DNA of 44,902 nt from DASZGI01 sp035938995 (GTDB lineage Bacteria > Actinomycetota > Actinomycetes > Streptomycetales > Catenulisporaceae). The stretch spans positions 1 to 44,902 of the forward strand of contig NZ_DASZGI010000228.1 of NCBI RefSeq assembly GCF_035938995.1, written 5' to 3'. A program made the position numbers and the translations under genes. The notes beneath the pieces were generated by a model, which was not told the DNA's origin, ran no database searches, and saw nothing but the letters and a program-made list of their open reading frames with translations. Below, piece after piece: positions 31,108-42,489 of this stretch. Position 1 is the stretch's first letter, and every line of letters begins with the position of its first letter.

Positions 31108-32976
31108 GTGATGGTTGTGTCACACCGAAGCCGACCGGCGGCGTGGCCCTTCGCCGCGCTCTTTGCGGCCTCCAGCGTATTCCTGATGGTCTACGCCGCC
31201 ACCGCCAGGACCGCATGGCTCGAGCGCATCGTCGTGACCGTGTGCGGCACCACGGTCAGCGCCGCCCACGCCGTCCTGCTCGGCCTAGTCCTGCTCGGCC
31301 TCGCGCACGGTCTCGGCCGACGTCGCCGGACCGCGTGGCTGCTCGTGATGGCGCTCGTCGTGTGGAGCAGCCTGACCGAGATCGAAGCCCTGGTCATGCG
31401 GGTGCCCGGAGAGCCGTGGCGGCTCATCCCGCTGGCGCTCGCGACCGTCTCGCTGATCGGGGCGCGCGACGCGTTCCCCGTGCTGCCGGACCCGCATCGG
31501 ATACGGCAGACCGCGGCCGTGGCGGCCGCATCCGGCGTAACGCTGCTGGTCATCGGCGGCGGAGGCCTGTTCGCCATGCGCGGCCGGTTCGCCGCCCCGC
31601 TCTCGACCACCGACCTCGGCCGCGAGTTCTTGGCGGCCGTGGCGGCCAACACCGGGCCGGGCGACTTCCAGGGGCCGTCCTGGATGCTGTCGGGCCTCGC
31701 ACTCGCCGGTGGCCTGGCGCTTATCGCGGTGATCCTCACGCTCTTCGCGGCCGCCCCGCCCCCGGAACCCGCCAAGCCCTCCGAGCGGGCCGCCGTGCGC
31801 TCCCTGGTGGCACACCCCGACTCCGGCACCCTGGCGCCATTCGCGCTGCGCTACGACAAGACGTACGCCTTCGAGCCGGGCAGGCGAGCAGCCGTCGGCT
31901 ACCGGGTACTGGCCGGGGCCGCGGTCGTCGGCGGAGACCCGGTCGGCGCACGCGACGCCTGGCCAGCGGCAATCGACGCCTTCCTCGATGAGGCCGAGCG
32001 CCGAGGCTGGCGCCCAGCAGTGCTCGGTGCCGGGACAGCGGCGCGGCAGCTGTGGAGCGAACGAGGCATGCGCTGCGGCTTCGGCATAGGCGACGAGGTA
32101 CTCGTCGACGTCGGCACGTTCAGCGACCGCGGCAGGGTGATGCGGAACGTGCGGCAGGCGGTCAAGCGAACGGAGAACGCGGGCGTTCAGGTCCTGGTCG
32201 TCCCCGAGCGTGAACTCAGCGTCGACCTGTCCGCCGAGCTGCGGGTCATCTACCGCGACTGGCTGGGCCGCGGCACTGGGCACCACGGCCGCGAGCACGG
32301 GTTCGCGATGAACCTCGACGCGATGGCCGAAGGTAGGCACCCGGACGCGCTGCTGGCGATCGCCTTCGCCCCCGAGGGCTACGCGATCTCGTTCCAGCGC
32401 TACCTTCCCGCAGGGACGGCGGGCACCGCTCCCGTGCTGTCACTCGACGTGATGCCCCGCGACCGGCTTGCCCCGAACGGAGTCAACGAGCGGCTGATCG
32501 TGGCAACCATCGACTACGCGGCGACGAACGGGTACGCGGCCGTCTCGCTGAACTTCGCGGCGTTCCGGACGCTGCTGGAGGCGTACCGGCGCAACCCACA
32601 CTCGCTCGGCCGCCGCGCCCGCCTGACGCACCGGGCGATCCACCTGCTCGACCCGCTGATCCAGGTCGAGTCGCTGTACCGGTTCAACGCCAAGTTCAAG
32701 CCCGGCTGGCTGCCCCGGGCCGTGCTGGTGCGGTCGTGGCTGGACCTGCCCGCGTTCGCCATCGCGGCCTTCGGCCTGGAGTTCGCGCTGCCGTACGACC
32801 GCCGGCACAGCAGGCCCGGCGAGCTGCGCCCGGGCCTGCCCAACTCGGTGATCCACCAGCCCGGCGGCTCTGTGTCCGGCCCGGTGCTCGGCCAGCTGGA
32901 GCGCGCCCACGCCAGCCGCCCGGCGGACCGCCCGGTCTCGACGATGTTCTCGGAGTCCTCCGAGCGCCACGGCTGA
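31108..32976 (+). CDS. Phosphatidylglycerol lysyltransferase-like membrane protein (DUF2156, MprF/LysX type)
   Basis: 622 residues starting GTG-ATG (31108/31111). About six transmembrane helices occupy residues 11-216. A cytoplasmic C-terminal DUF2156/LPG-synthase domain (about 235-590) includes FALRYDKTYAF, AVGYRVLAGAAVVGGDPVG, AVKRTENAGV, MNLDAMAEGRHP and FNAKFKPGWLPR, all family hallmarks. Such enzymes transfer an aminoacyl group from tRNA to phosphatidylglycerol, making the membrane less negative and raising resistance to cationic peptides; in mycobacteria a related domain is fused to a lysyl-tRNA synthetase. No synthetase domain is present here, so charged tRNA must come from elsewhere. 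The last codons run into a degenerate repeat tract. Confidence 0.88.
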   Translation: MMVVSHRSRPAAWPFAALFAASSVFLMVYAATARTAWLERIVVTVCGTTVSAAHAVLLGLVLLGLAHGLGRRRRTAWLLVMALVVWSSLTEIEALVMRVPGEPWRLIPLALATVSLIGARDAFPVLPDPHRIRQTAAVAAASGVTLLVIGGGGLFAMRGRFAAPLSTTDLGREFLAAVAANTGPGDFQGPSWMLSGLALAGGLALIAVILTLFAAAPPPEPAKPSERAAVRSLVAHPDSGTLAPFALRYDKTYAFEPGRRAAVGYRVLAGAAVVGGDPVGARDAWPAAIDAFLDEAERRGWRPAVLGAGTAARQLWSERGMRCGFGIGDEVLVDVGTFSDRGRVMRNVRQAVKRTENAGVQVLVVPERELSVDLSAELRVIYRDWLGRGTGHHGREHGFAMNLDAMAEGRHPDALLAIAFAPEGYAISFQRYLPAGTAGTAPVLSLDVMPRDRLAPNGVNERLIVATIDYAATNGYAAVSLNFAAFRTLLEAYRRNPHSLGRRARLTHRAIHLLDPLIQVESLYRFNAKFKPGWLPRAVLVRSWLDLPAFAIAAFGLEFALPYDRRHSRPGELRPGLPNSVIHQPGGSVSGPVLGQLERAHASRPADRPVSTMFSESSERHG

Positions 32977-33380
32977 CCCGGCCCAGCACCACCCGCACCC
33001 GCAGGCCGTCGCATCACCACCCGCACTCGCAGGTAGTCGCATCCCCGCCCGTCGACAGCCGGACGCCACCATCCCGCGGCGCCGCCTGAGCGCCACGACT
33101 GACCTAGCCCAGCGCTGCCCGCACCCACAAGCAGTCGCACCACCGCCCACCGACAGCCGGACGCTATCGCTCCCGCAGTGCCGCCTCAGCGCACCGCCCA
33201 CACCCGCGCGCCGTCGCATCCCCAGCCGCCGACAGCCCGGCGCTATCGCTCCCGCGGTGTCGCTTGAACGCGACGGCTGACCTGGCTCAGCACCTTCCGC
33301 ACCCGCAGGCAGCGTGTCTCCGCCCGCCGACAGGCGGGTGGCATCGCTCCGTCGGTGCCGCCTGAGCGCCACGGCTAGCC
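32962..33380. repeat. Degenerate tandem-repeat tract after the lysyltransferase-like gene
   Basis: Sequence around GAGCGCCACGGCTGACC recurs at 32962, 33088, 33266 (diverged) and 33364, with shared internal blocks (CCGCACCCGCAGG, GCCGTCGCATC, CCGACAGCCGG, GCTATCGCTCCCGC). Unit length varies (about 80-180 bp), so the array has been rearranged. The first copy includes the stop of the upstream gene. The 480-bp gap to 33458 holds no other gene that I can support. Confidence 0.7.
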
Positions 33381-33458
33381 GCCCTCCGGGCTAAGCGATC
33401 GGGCCATCACCTCCATGCCGCCGAACGACTCTGGCCGACCACCCCGCACGCTGGCCGA

Positions 33459-34274
33459 TCAGGCGAACTGGAGGGCAGTGCAGCGCCACTCCAGCCGATC
33501 TGGGTCGTGACGGACCGGTTCGCAGCGCTCCGGTTCACACGTGGCGTGCGCCGCCGTCGGCAGCGCGGAGCGTTCGAACCGGAGCGCGACGGCCCGCACC
33601 CGCGGACCGTCCTGGACCAGCACCGTGGACTCGACCGCGTCGAGCGCCGGGATGTGCATCCGGATGGACCGCACGGTCGAGCGCGAGGCGAAGCGGATGC
33701 TGGCACGGCGCTGCGCCACCGTGCTCAACAGGCCGAACACTTCGCGCGAGACCCAGCGTCGCACCTGCTCGGCGGACCTCCGCTCCAAGAGCACGTCGAC
33801 CACTGCTTCCACCAGCCGCCGCACGACGGCGGGCGGTGGGGCCTGCTCGGCCGCCCGCTCGAACGACGCGGACCCGGTTCGGGCGGGGCCGAGCAGGCCC
33901 TCCGACTGAGCGTGGGAGTGCGCGTCCGGAGCAGCTTTGACGCCGACGTCTCCCACAGCGCGGATGCCACCGCTGCTGTCGCCGATATCGCCCGCAGCGC
34001 GGACGCCAGCGTCGCCGACAGCATGATCGAAGCCTTCGGCGACGCCAGTGCCAGTACCCGTTCCAGTGCCCGTGCCGTTGCGGGCGCGAGCGTCGAACCG
34101 GTGCGTCCAGCCGATCACCCACGAGCGCAGCGGGCCGGTCGATCCCCGGCGGCCCGCTCCGTCCAAGGTGCCGACCGCTCTAATCAGCGCGCTGCCCCAG
34201 AGGCTGCCGTCGTAGCCGTCCGGGTCGGCGCCGCCGCCTGCCGGCACGCCCGAAGACTCGCGGTCCCTGCCCAT
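33459..34274 (-). CDS. Rv3235-like (DUF6459) protein next to secA
   Basis: 271 residues from ATG 34274; the frame is open to 34337, so a longer start is possible. The first 160 residues are low in complexity, including a GTGTGTGTGTG run and Gly/Asp/Ala-rich near-repeats (AVGDAGVRAAGD, AVGDVGVKAAPD). The C-terminal 120 residues form the conserved part: AVVRRLVEAVVDVLLERRSA, VRRWVSREVFGLLS, SIRMHIPALDAVE, RVRAVALRFER and a final LEWRCTALQFA. This matches the Rv3235 family, which lies beside secA in many actinobacteria. Function is unknown. The conserved domain is well supported; the variable N-terminus is not informative. Confidence 0.82.
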   Translation of the reverse strand: MGRDRESSGVPAGGGADPDGYDGSLWGSALIRAVGTLDGAGRRGSTGPLRSWVIGWTHRFDARARNGTGTGTGTGTGVAEGFDHAVGDAGVRAAGDIGDSSGGIRAVGDVGVKAAPDAHSHAQSEGLLGPARTGSASFERAAEQAPPPAVVRRLVEAVVDVLLERRSAEQVRRWVSREVFGLLSTVAQRRASIRFASRSTVRSIRMHIPALDAVESTVLVQDGPRVRAVALRFERSALPTAAHATCEPERCEPVRHDPDRLEWRCTALQFA

Positions 34275-34505
34275 CACACACCCCGCTTCATGACGACGTG
34301 ACCCGGCGTCCTCAGGACCTGCTTCGGCTCCTGGCACCGACTCTTTGACGTTGCGTCAGACTCCCGAGCAGGGCGCGAAGTTGCCCGGGGAAACGGCTCG
34401 GCGCCGAAGATCACCCGGCTGGGCGAGCGCTCCGGCGCCAAGAAGAGACGAGCTAACGCTGCTGTCTGATTATCGTTTCGTCGTCCGGTTACTTCTTGCG
34501 GCGGC

Positions 34506-37268
<2,763 letters not shown>

Positions 37269-37471
37269 TTTGGGAACGGCTCCTTGACATCCATGACGAC
37301 TTAGCGAATGTGGACGGCCAATCCACTCTGGCGGGCAGAATGGGCTCGCCGCGGCCGATACCCCATCGTAAGCGAATGCGCGAGTCCAACGACAGTACGC
37401 GGACGGCATTACGTGCCCGGACGCCGATGGGCGGGTGACCGGGGATGTGCCCAGGTGCCGCTTCTGGTCGT

Positions 37472-38437
37472 TCAGACCAGGCTGAGCGCGATCCCGTCCA
37501 GGATGTCGTGCTCGGATACGACCACCTCGGGCAGACCCAAGCGGATCGTGATCCGGGACAGGATCAGCGCGCCGGCGCCGATGACGTCGACCCGGCCGGG
37601 GTGGATGACCGGATTGGCCGCGCGCTCGCTGTGATCCGAGCGCAACAGGCCGTCGGCGACCGCGCGCACGGTCTCGGCCGAGATCCGGGACAGATGCACC
37701 CGATCGCGGTCGTATCCCTCGAGGCCGAGGGCGATCGCGGCGACCGTGGTGACCGATCCGGCGACTCCGACGAGCGTTCTGGCCTTCTCGAGCGGGACGG
37801 CCTTGGCGGCCAGGTCGATCCCCGCGTCGATGTCCAGCGTCGCGGCGGCGATCTGGGACGCGGTGGGCGGGTCATCGGTCAAGTGACGCTCAGTCAGCCG
37901 CACGCAGCCGATGTCCACCGAGCGGGCCGCCTCGACCGAGCCGGCGCCGAGGACGAACTCGGTCGAGCCGCCGCCGATGTCCACCACGAGGTAAGGCGTC
38001 GGGTGACCCGCACCGTCCGACGTCACGGCTTGAGTAGCTCCGGCAAACGAAAGGCGAGCCTCCTCGTCACCGCTGACCACCTCGGGATCGACGCCGAAGC
38101 GTGCGCGGACTCCGGCGATGAACTCGTCGCGGTTGGAGGCGTCGCGGGTGGCACTGGTGGCGACGAAGCGGATCCTTTCGGCGCCCAGCTGCTTTATTGC
38201 CTCGGCGTACTGGTCGCAGGCCGCGAACGTGCGCTGTAGTGCCTCAGGAGCGAACTGACCGGTGGCGTCCACGCCTTGTCCGAGGCGGACGATCTCCATC
38301 CGGCGGTCGAGTTCCGACGCGGTGCCGCGCTCGGGGTCGACGTCCGTGATCAGGAGGCGGATCGAGTTGGTACCGCAGTCGATCGCCGCGACGCGCACCG
38401 TGCCCGCGTTTGATCCTGTCCCTGTGCTGTTCGTCAT
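37472..38437 (-). CDS. ppx: Ppx/GppA family exopolyphosphatase
   Basis: 321 residues from ATG 38437, overlapping the DUF501 stop by 4 bp (ATGA). Phosphate-binding motifs of the sugar kinase/Hsp70/actin fold are clear: AAIDCGTNSIRLLI (about 17-30), VATSATRDASN and YLVVDIGGGSTEFVLG, then GVAGSVTTVAAIAL. It has only the short two-domain form (about 320 residues), like mycobacterial Ppx/GppA-like Rv1026, without the C-terminal HD-like part of E. coli Ppx. It probably hydrolyses polyphosphate or pppGpp. The eno-ftsB-DUF501-ppx order is conserved in actinobacteria. Confidence 0.96.
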   Translation of the reverse strand: MTNSTGTGSNAGTVRVAAIDCGTNSIRLLITDVDPERGTASELDRRMEIVRLGQGVDATGQFAPEALQRTFAACDQYAEAIKQLGAERIRFVATSATRDASNRDEFIAGVRARFGVDPEVVSGDEEARLSFAGATQAVTSDGAGHPTPYLVVDIGGGSTEFVLGAGSVEAARSVDIGCVRLTERHLTDDPPTASQIAAATLDIDAGIDLAAKAVPLEKARTLVGVAGSVTTVAAIALGLEGYDRDRVHLSRISAETVRAVADGLLRSDHSERAANPVIHPGRVDVIGAGALILSRITIRLGLPEVVVSEHDILDGIALSLV

Positions 38438-38964
38438 GCTTTCTCGCCGTCCTCTGGAGCCGGTGCGCTGTAGGGCTCTACGGTCACACACGGCCCGCTG
38501 CGCCACCACTCCGGGAGCATCGCCAACGCTTCGTCGCCGAGCGGATTGGCCCCGGGACCGGCCGCAAGTGCGTGAGCGACCAGCACGTGGAGGCACTTGA
38601 CCCGGTCAGGCATTCCGCCTGCGCTAGGAAAACCTTCCAGCACCTCGATTTCGTCCCGGCGCTTCAGGTAGTCCTCGTGTGCGGCGCGATACGCCGCCGC
38701 AAGCTCCTGATCCTTCTGCAGCCGCTCGGTCATCTCAGTCATGACGCCGCTGCCTTCGAGCGTTCCGATCGCTGAAGCGGCTCGCGGACAGGTGAGGTAG
38801 TAGAGCGTCGGGAACGGGGTGCCATCGGGTAGGCGCGGCGAGGTCTCCACCACGTCGGGGTTGCCGCACGGGCACCGGTGGGCCACCGCGCGCAAGCCCC
38901 GCGGTTCGCGGCCCAGCTGGGCTTTCACCGCCTCGACGTCCTCGTTTCGCACGCTCACCCTCAC
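38434..38964 (-). CDS. DUF501 domain protein
   Basis: 176 residues from GTG 38964 (a second in-frame GTG follows at codon 3). The DUF501 signature is complete: LGREPRGLRAVAHRCPCGNP, then TPFPTLYYLTCPRA and GGMPDRVKCLHVLVAHALA. The conserved Cys and His residues suggest a metal or structural site. The family is actinobacterial, almost always next to ftsB and ppx, and has no known activity. It is 10 bp from the ftsB stop and translationally coupled to ppx. Confidence 0.95.
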   Translation of the reverse strand: MRVSVRNEDVEAVKAQLGREPRGLRAVAHRCPCGNPDVVETSPRLPDGTPFPTLYYLTCPRAASAIGTLEGSGVMTEMTERLQKDQELAAAYRAAHEDYLKRRDEIEVLEGFPSAGGMPDRVKCLHVLVAHALAAGPGANPLGDEALAMLPEWWRSGPCVTVEPYSAPAPEDGEKA

Positions 38965-38974
38965 ACGCTACCTG

Positions 38975-39430
38975 CTACTGCGTAGGCGACGGCGTCGCGG
39001 AGGGCGACTTGACCGTCGACCACAGGCGGTCGTACCAGGGCTGGCTGGAGGTGGGCGTCGGCATGCCGAGCGGCTCGCTGTCGGCGGACGGGTTCGGCAC
39101 GATGAAGCCGATCTCTCCCGGCTTCACGTAGTGCAGCCGCTCGCGCGCCTGGATCGCGACGTACGCCGGATCCGACCACTTGGCTAGCTCGGCTTGGAGC
39201 TGCGCCACCTGCTGCGCGGTGGCGGCGTTGTGCGCGTTAAGCGCGGAGATCTGCGAACGCTGCGCCAGGTATTGCTGCAGAGGGTAGGCGATCGTCACCA
39301 TCACGGCGCACAGCGCGAGGGCGAGGATGCCCGCGCGGCCGGTCAGCCGGGACCCGGCGATCCGCAGCCCGGGACGCCGCGCGCCTTCTCGTCCGGCTCC
39401 GTCTCGCTTCACCGGTCCGGAACCCGCCAT
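38975..39430 (-). CDS. divIC: Septum formation initiator FtsB/DivIC
   Basis: 151 residues from ATG 39430 (GAGGGGGTGA upstream). It has a short basic cytoplasmic N-terminus, one transmembrane helix (about 32-52, AGILALALCAVMVTIAYPLQ) and a coiled coil (about 56-88, SQISALNAHNAATAQQVAQL). The conserved DPAYVAIQARERLHYVKPGE segment follows, then a Pro/Ser-rich tail. This is the FtsB/DivIC family, which joins FtsL and FtsQ in the divisome. It lies about 100 bp downstream of eno on the same strand, as in Streptomyces and mycobacteria. Confidence 0.94.
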   Translation of the reverse strand: MAGSGPVKRDGAGREGARRPGLRIAGSRLTGRAGILALALCAVMVTIAYPLQQYLAQRSQISALNAHNAATAQQVAQLQAELAKWSDPAYVAIQARERLHYVKPGEIGFIVPNPSADSEPLGMPTPTSSQPWYDRLWSTVKSPSATPSPTQ

Positions 39431-39531
39431 CGGCGCGTCACCCCCTCACCGGAACACATGATCTTACCGGGACCCGAGATGCAGAATGGCGCGCCCCGGG
39501 TCCGCCGAGGCGCGCCACCAGAGTAGAACGG

Positions 39532-40812
39532 TCAGCCCTTGAAGCGCGGGAAGGCTGAGCGCCCGGCGTAGCGGGCCGCGTCGTCCAGCTCCTCCTCGAT
39601 CCGCAGGAGCTGGTTGAACTTCGCCACCCGCTCGGACCGGGCCGGGGCGCCGGTCTTGATCTGGCCGCTGCCCACGGCGACCGCGAGGTCGGCGATGGTG
39701 GTGTCCTCGGTCTCGCCGGAGCGGTGGCTCATCATGGTGCGGTAGCCGGAGCGGTGCGCCAGCGAGACGGCGTCGAAGGTCTCGGTCAGCGTGCCGATCT
39801 GGTTGACCTTCACCAGCAGCGCGTTCGCCTGGCCGCCGGCGATGCCGCGGGCGATGCGCTCGGGGTTGGTGACGAACAGGTCGTCGCCGACCAGCTGGAC
39901 CTTGCCGCCGAGCAGGTCGGTGGCCGCCTTCCAGCCGTCCCAGTCCTCCTCGCTGTGCGAGTCCTCGATGGACACCAGCGGGTAGTTGGCGACGAGGCCT
40001 GCGTAGAACTCGCTGAGCTCCGCGCCGCTGAGCTGCTTGCCCTCGAGGGTGTAGGCGCCGTCCTTGTAGAGCTCGGTGGCGGCCACGTCGAGGGCCAGCG
40101 CGATCTCGGTGCCCGCGGTGTAGCCGGCCTTGTCGATCGCCTCGAGGATCAGGTCGAGCGCCGCCTGGGTGGAGTCCAGGTTCGGGGCGAAGCCGCCCTC
40201 GTCGCCGAGGCCGGTGCCCAGGCCGCGCGACTTGAGCACCGCCTTGAGCGAGTGGTAGGTCTCCACGCCCCAGCGCAGCGCCTCGCCGAAGGTCTCGGCC
40301 CCGATCGGGGCGATCATGAACTCCTGGATGTCGACGTTCGAGTCGGCGTGCGCGCCGCCGTTGATGATGTTCATCATCGGCACCGGCAGGATGTGCGCGT
40401 TCGGGCCGCCCAGGTAGCGGAACAGCGGCAGCTCGGCGGACTCGGCGGCGGCCTTGGCGACCGCGAGCGAGACGCCGAGGATTGCGTTGGCGCCGACCCG
40501 CGACTTGTTCGGGGTGCCGTCCAGGTCGATCAGCTCCTGGTCGACCAGGCGCTGCTCGTGCGCGTCGAAGCCGATCAACGCCGGGCCGATCTCGTCGAGC
40601 ACCGCGAGGACGGCCTTGGTGACGCCCTTGCCGTTGTACCGGTCCTTGTCTCCGTCGCGCAGCTCGACCGCCTCGAACGCCCCGGTGGAGGCACCGGAGG
40701 GGACCGCGGCGCGGGAGATGGTTCCGTCGTCGAGGGCGACCTCGACCTCGACGGTGGGGTTGCCGCGGGAGTCGAGGATCTCCCGCGCGCCGACTGCTTC
40801 GATGGACGCCAC
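39532..40812 (-). CDS. eno: Enolase (phosphopyruvate hydratase)
   Basis: 426 residues from GTG 40812, with AAGGAG eight bases upstream. Full-length enolase: AREILDSRGNPTVEVEV at the start, VPSGASTGAFEAVELRD loop, GDEGGFAPNLDS, catalytic Lys in LLVKVNQIGTLTET, and the signature MMSHRSGETEDTTIADLAVA. It interconverts 2-phosphoglycerate and phosphoenolpyruvate and needs Mg2+. The P450 gene ends only 38 bp upstream on the same strand, so read-through into eno is possible, although eno should have its own promoter. Confidence 0.98.
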   Translation of the reverse strand: MASIEAVGAREILDSRGNPTVEVEVALDDGTISRAAVPSGASTGAFEAVELRDGDKDRYNGKGVTKAVLAVLDEIGPALIGFDAHEQRLVDQELIDLDGTPNKSRVGANAILGVSLAVAKAAAESAELPLFRYLGGPNAHILPVPMMNIINGGAHADSNVDIQEFMIAPIGAETFGEALRWGVETYHSLKAVLKSRGLGTGLGDEGGFAPNLDSTQAALDLILEAIDKAGYTAGTEIALALDVAATELYKDGAYTLEGKQLSGAELSEFYAGLVANYPLVSIEDSHSEEDWDGWKAATDLLGGKVQLVGDDLFVTNPERIARGIAGGQANALLVKVNQIGTLTETFDAVSLAHRSGYRTMMSHRSGETEDTTIADLAVAVGSGQIKTGAPARSERVAKFNQLLRIEEELDDAARYAGRSAFPRFKG

Positions 40813-40850
40813 TACGTTGCTCCTTCAGCCTCTCGGATGTCGGGTCCAGA

Positions 40851-42077
40851 CTAGTGGGCCGGGCCTTGGGTTCGAAGCGGGAGTTCGTGCAGGCCACGCA
40901 TGATCAGACCCGAGTGCCAGCGCAGGCTCTCCGGCGGGACGGCGAGCGCCAGATCGGGGAACCGCGTGAAGAGGCGCGAGAACGCGATGCGCCCCTCCAG
41001 CCGCGCCAACGGAGCGCCCAAGCAGAAGTGGATCCCGTGCCCAAGCGCCAGGTTCCCACCCTCGTCCCGGGCCAGATCCAATACATCCGGATCACTAAAC
41101 CGAGCCGGATCACGATCCGCCGCGGCCAGTACCGCCAAGACCGGCTCCCCCGCCGCTATGTCCACTCTACCGATCGTGATCGGCTCCGTGGTGAAGCGCC
41201 AGGTGCCGAACTCGACCGGCCCGTCATAGCGAAGTAGCTCCTCGACGGCGGACTCCAACAGAGCGGGGTCCGCCTTGAGCTTCGCAAGCTGATCCGGGTG
41301 GCGGAGCAAGGCAAGCGTCCCGTTGCCGATCAGGTTGACCGTCGTCTCGAACCCAGCGAAAAGCAGGATGAAGGCCATTGCGGCGGCCTCGTCCTCGCTC
41401 AGGTGCTCTCCCTGGTCAGAGGCGCGGACCAGCGCGGACAACAGGTCATCCGTCGCCAGGTCTTCCGACAGGGCAAGCCGCTTCTTGTGGATGAGGTCCT
41501 TCAGGTAGCCGCGTACTCGCTTCACGGACCGGCCGACCCCGCCGCGCGGCCCGCTCCGATCGATCATCCCCACGGCCCACTCGTGGAAGATCGGCTGATC
41601 CTCGACGGGCACTCCCAACATCTCGCAGATGACGATGACTGGCAGCGGGAATGCATACGCGCGCACCAGATCAACCGGCTCGGCCCCGAACGCGTCGAGC
41701 AGCCGATCCGCGATCTCGGCCACGCGCGGTTCGAAGTCGGCGACACGGCGGGGCGTGAATGCCTTCGAAACCAGGCGACGCAGGCGAGTGTGGTCCGGCG
41801 GATCAAGATTCAGCAGATGGGACGCGATCCCCGATCGGTGCTCCCCCGGAATGCCAGTGCGCCCGGGCTGCCAACCGGGATAGGACACCGCCGCATTCTT
41901 CGACAGCCGCGGATCAGCGAGAACCGCCTTTGCGTCCTCGTACTGCGTGACCAGGTACGCCTCGACGCCGTTCGGCAGTCGAGTCTTGTGCACTGGCGAT
42001 TGCTGCCGCAGCCAGGCGTACGCCGGATACGGATCGTCGATGAAGGCTCGGTCGAACAGCGGGAGAGCTTCCGTCAC
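40851..42077 (-). CDS. Cytochrome P450 (bacterial class I, CYP107-like)
   Basis: 408 residues from GTG 42077; the upstream open-frame extension has no family content. P450 motifs are all present: I-helix AGFETTVN (Glu244), K-helix ExxR in VEELLRYDG, a PERF-like RFSDP segment, and the heme loop LGHGIHFCLGAPLAR with the thiolate Cys352. The overall sequence (PLFDRAFIDDPYPAY, LNLDPPDHTRLRRLVSKAFT) is like soluble actinomycete CYP107/105 enzymes that hydroxylate secondary metabolites or xenobiotics using a ferredoxin. No ferredoxin gene is adjacent. A damaged second copy of its 5' part lies at 44081-44263. Confidence 0.96.
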   Translation of the reverse strand: MTEALPLFDRAFIDDPYPAYAWLRQQSPVHKTRLPNGVEAYLVTQYEDAKAVLADPRLSKNAAVSYPGWQPGRTGIPGEHRSGIASHLLNLDPPDHTRLRRLVSKAFTPRRVADFEPRVAEIADRLLDAFGAEPVDLVRAYAFPLPVIVICEMLGVPVEDQPIFHEWAVGMIDRSGPRGGVGRSVKRVRGYLKDLIHKKRLALSEDLATDDLLSALVRASDQGEHLSEDEAAAMAFILLFAGFETTVNLIGNGTLALLRHPDQLAKLKADPALLESAVEELLRYDGPVEFGTWRFTTEPITIGRVDIAAGEPVLAVLAAADRDPARFSDPDVLDLARDEGGNLALGHGIHFCLGAPLARLEGRIAFSRLFTRFPDLALAVPPESLRWHSGLIMRGLHELPLRTQGPAH

Positions 42078-42489
42078 AACCCCATCGTCACACGCGTCAG
42101 AACGGTGTAAGTCCTGCGACGGCGGAACTTGGGCGCACCTGGAGCGCATCGAGGAGCGGTGGCCGTACTGACCACCCGAGCGGTCCGACCGGCCAGGCTT
42201 GCCGGAGGAAATCCTGCGGTAATTCATGCTTTGGCACGGTGCGTGCATCGGCGAGGAATCAGTTACCGCGTCAGGTCGCAGGTCAATGAAGGCTTACAGG
42301 AACACGGCGGTGTACGGGGTTATTATCAGTCTTTGCCCCCTTTGACCAGCAGCACAAGAAAGTCGCAAGCTCGATGAACAGGATTTCCAGGGATTCTTCT
42401 GGGCAAAACTACCGATACTGTCGACGGTTGTGGTCCATACGGAAAAGTTGACGAGATAGAACGTTCCGTCTAGCATCCGAGCGTCCGAC
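42078..42489. other. Intergenic region between divergent P450 and hydrolase genes
   Basis: 412 bp. On the plus strand a frame with no start of its own ends at 42171 with WAHLERIEERWPY, which could be the tail of a lost gene, but I cannot identify it. The hydrolase promoter (42448-42476) lies at the right end. Nothing else is recognisable. Confidence 0.4.
42439..42476 (+). promoter_or_regulatory. Promoter and possible TetR operator of the hydrolase gene
   Basis: TTGACG (42448-42453), a 17-bp spacer and TAGCAT (42471-42476) form a good promoter whose start would be near 42483, leaving a leader of only about 7 nt before ATG 42490. An inverted repeat ACGGAA (42439-42444) / TTCCGT (42464-42469) overlaps the -35 and spacer, where a repressor would act. 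Confidence 0.55.

Noticed and set aside
32962..33380. A CRISPR array.
   Set aside because: Repeat units vary in length and sequence, spacers are not unique blocks of constant size, and there are no cas genes.
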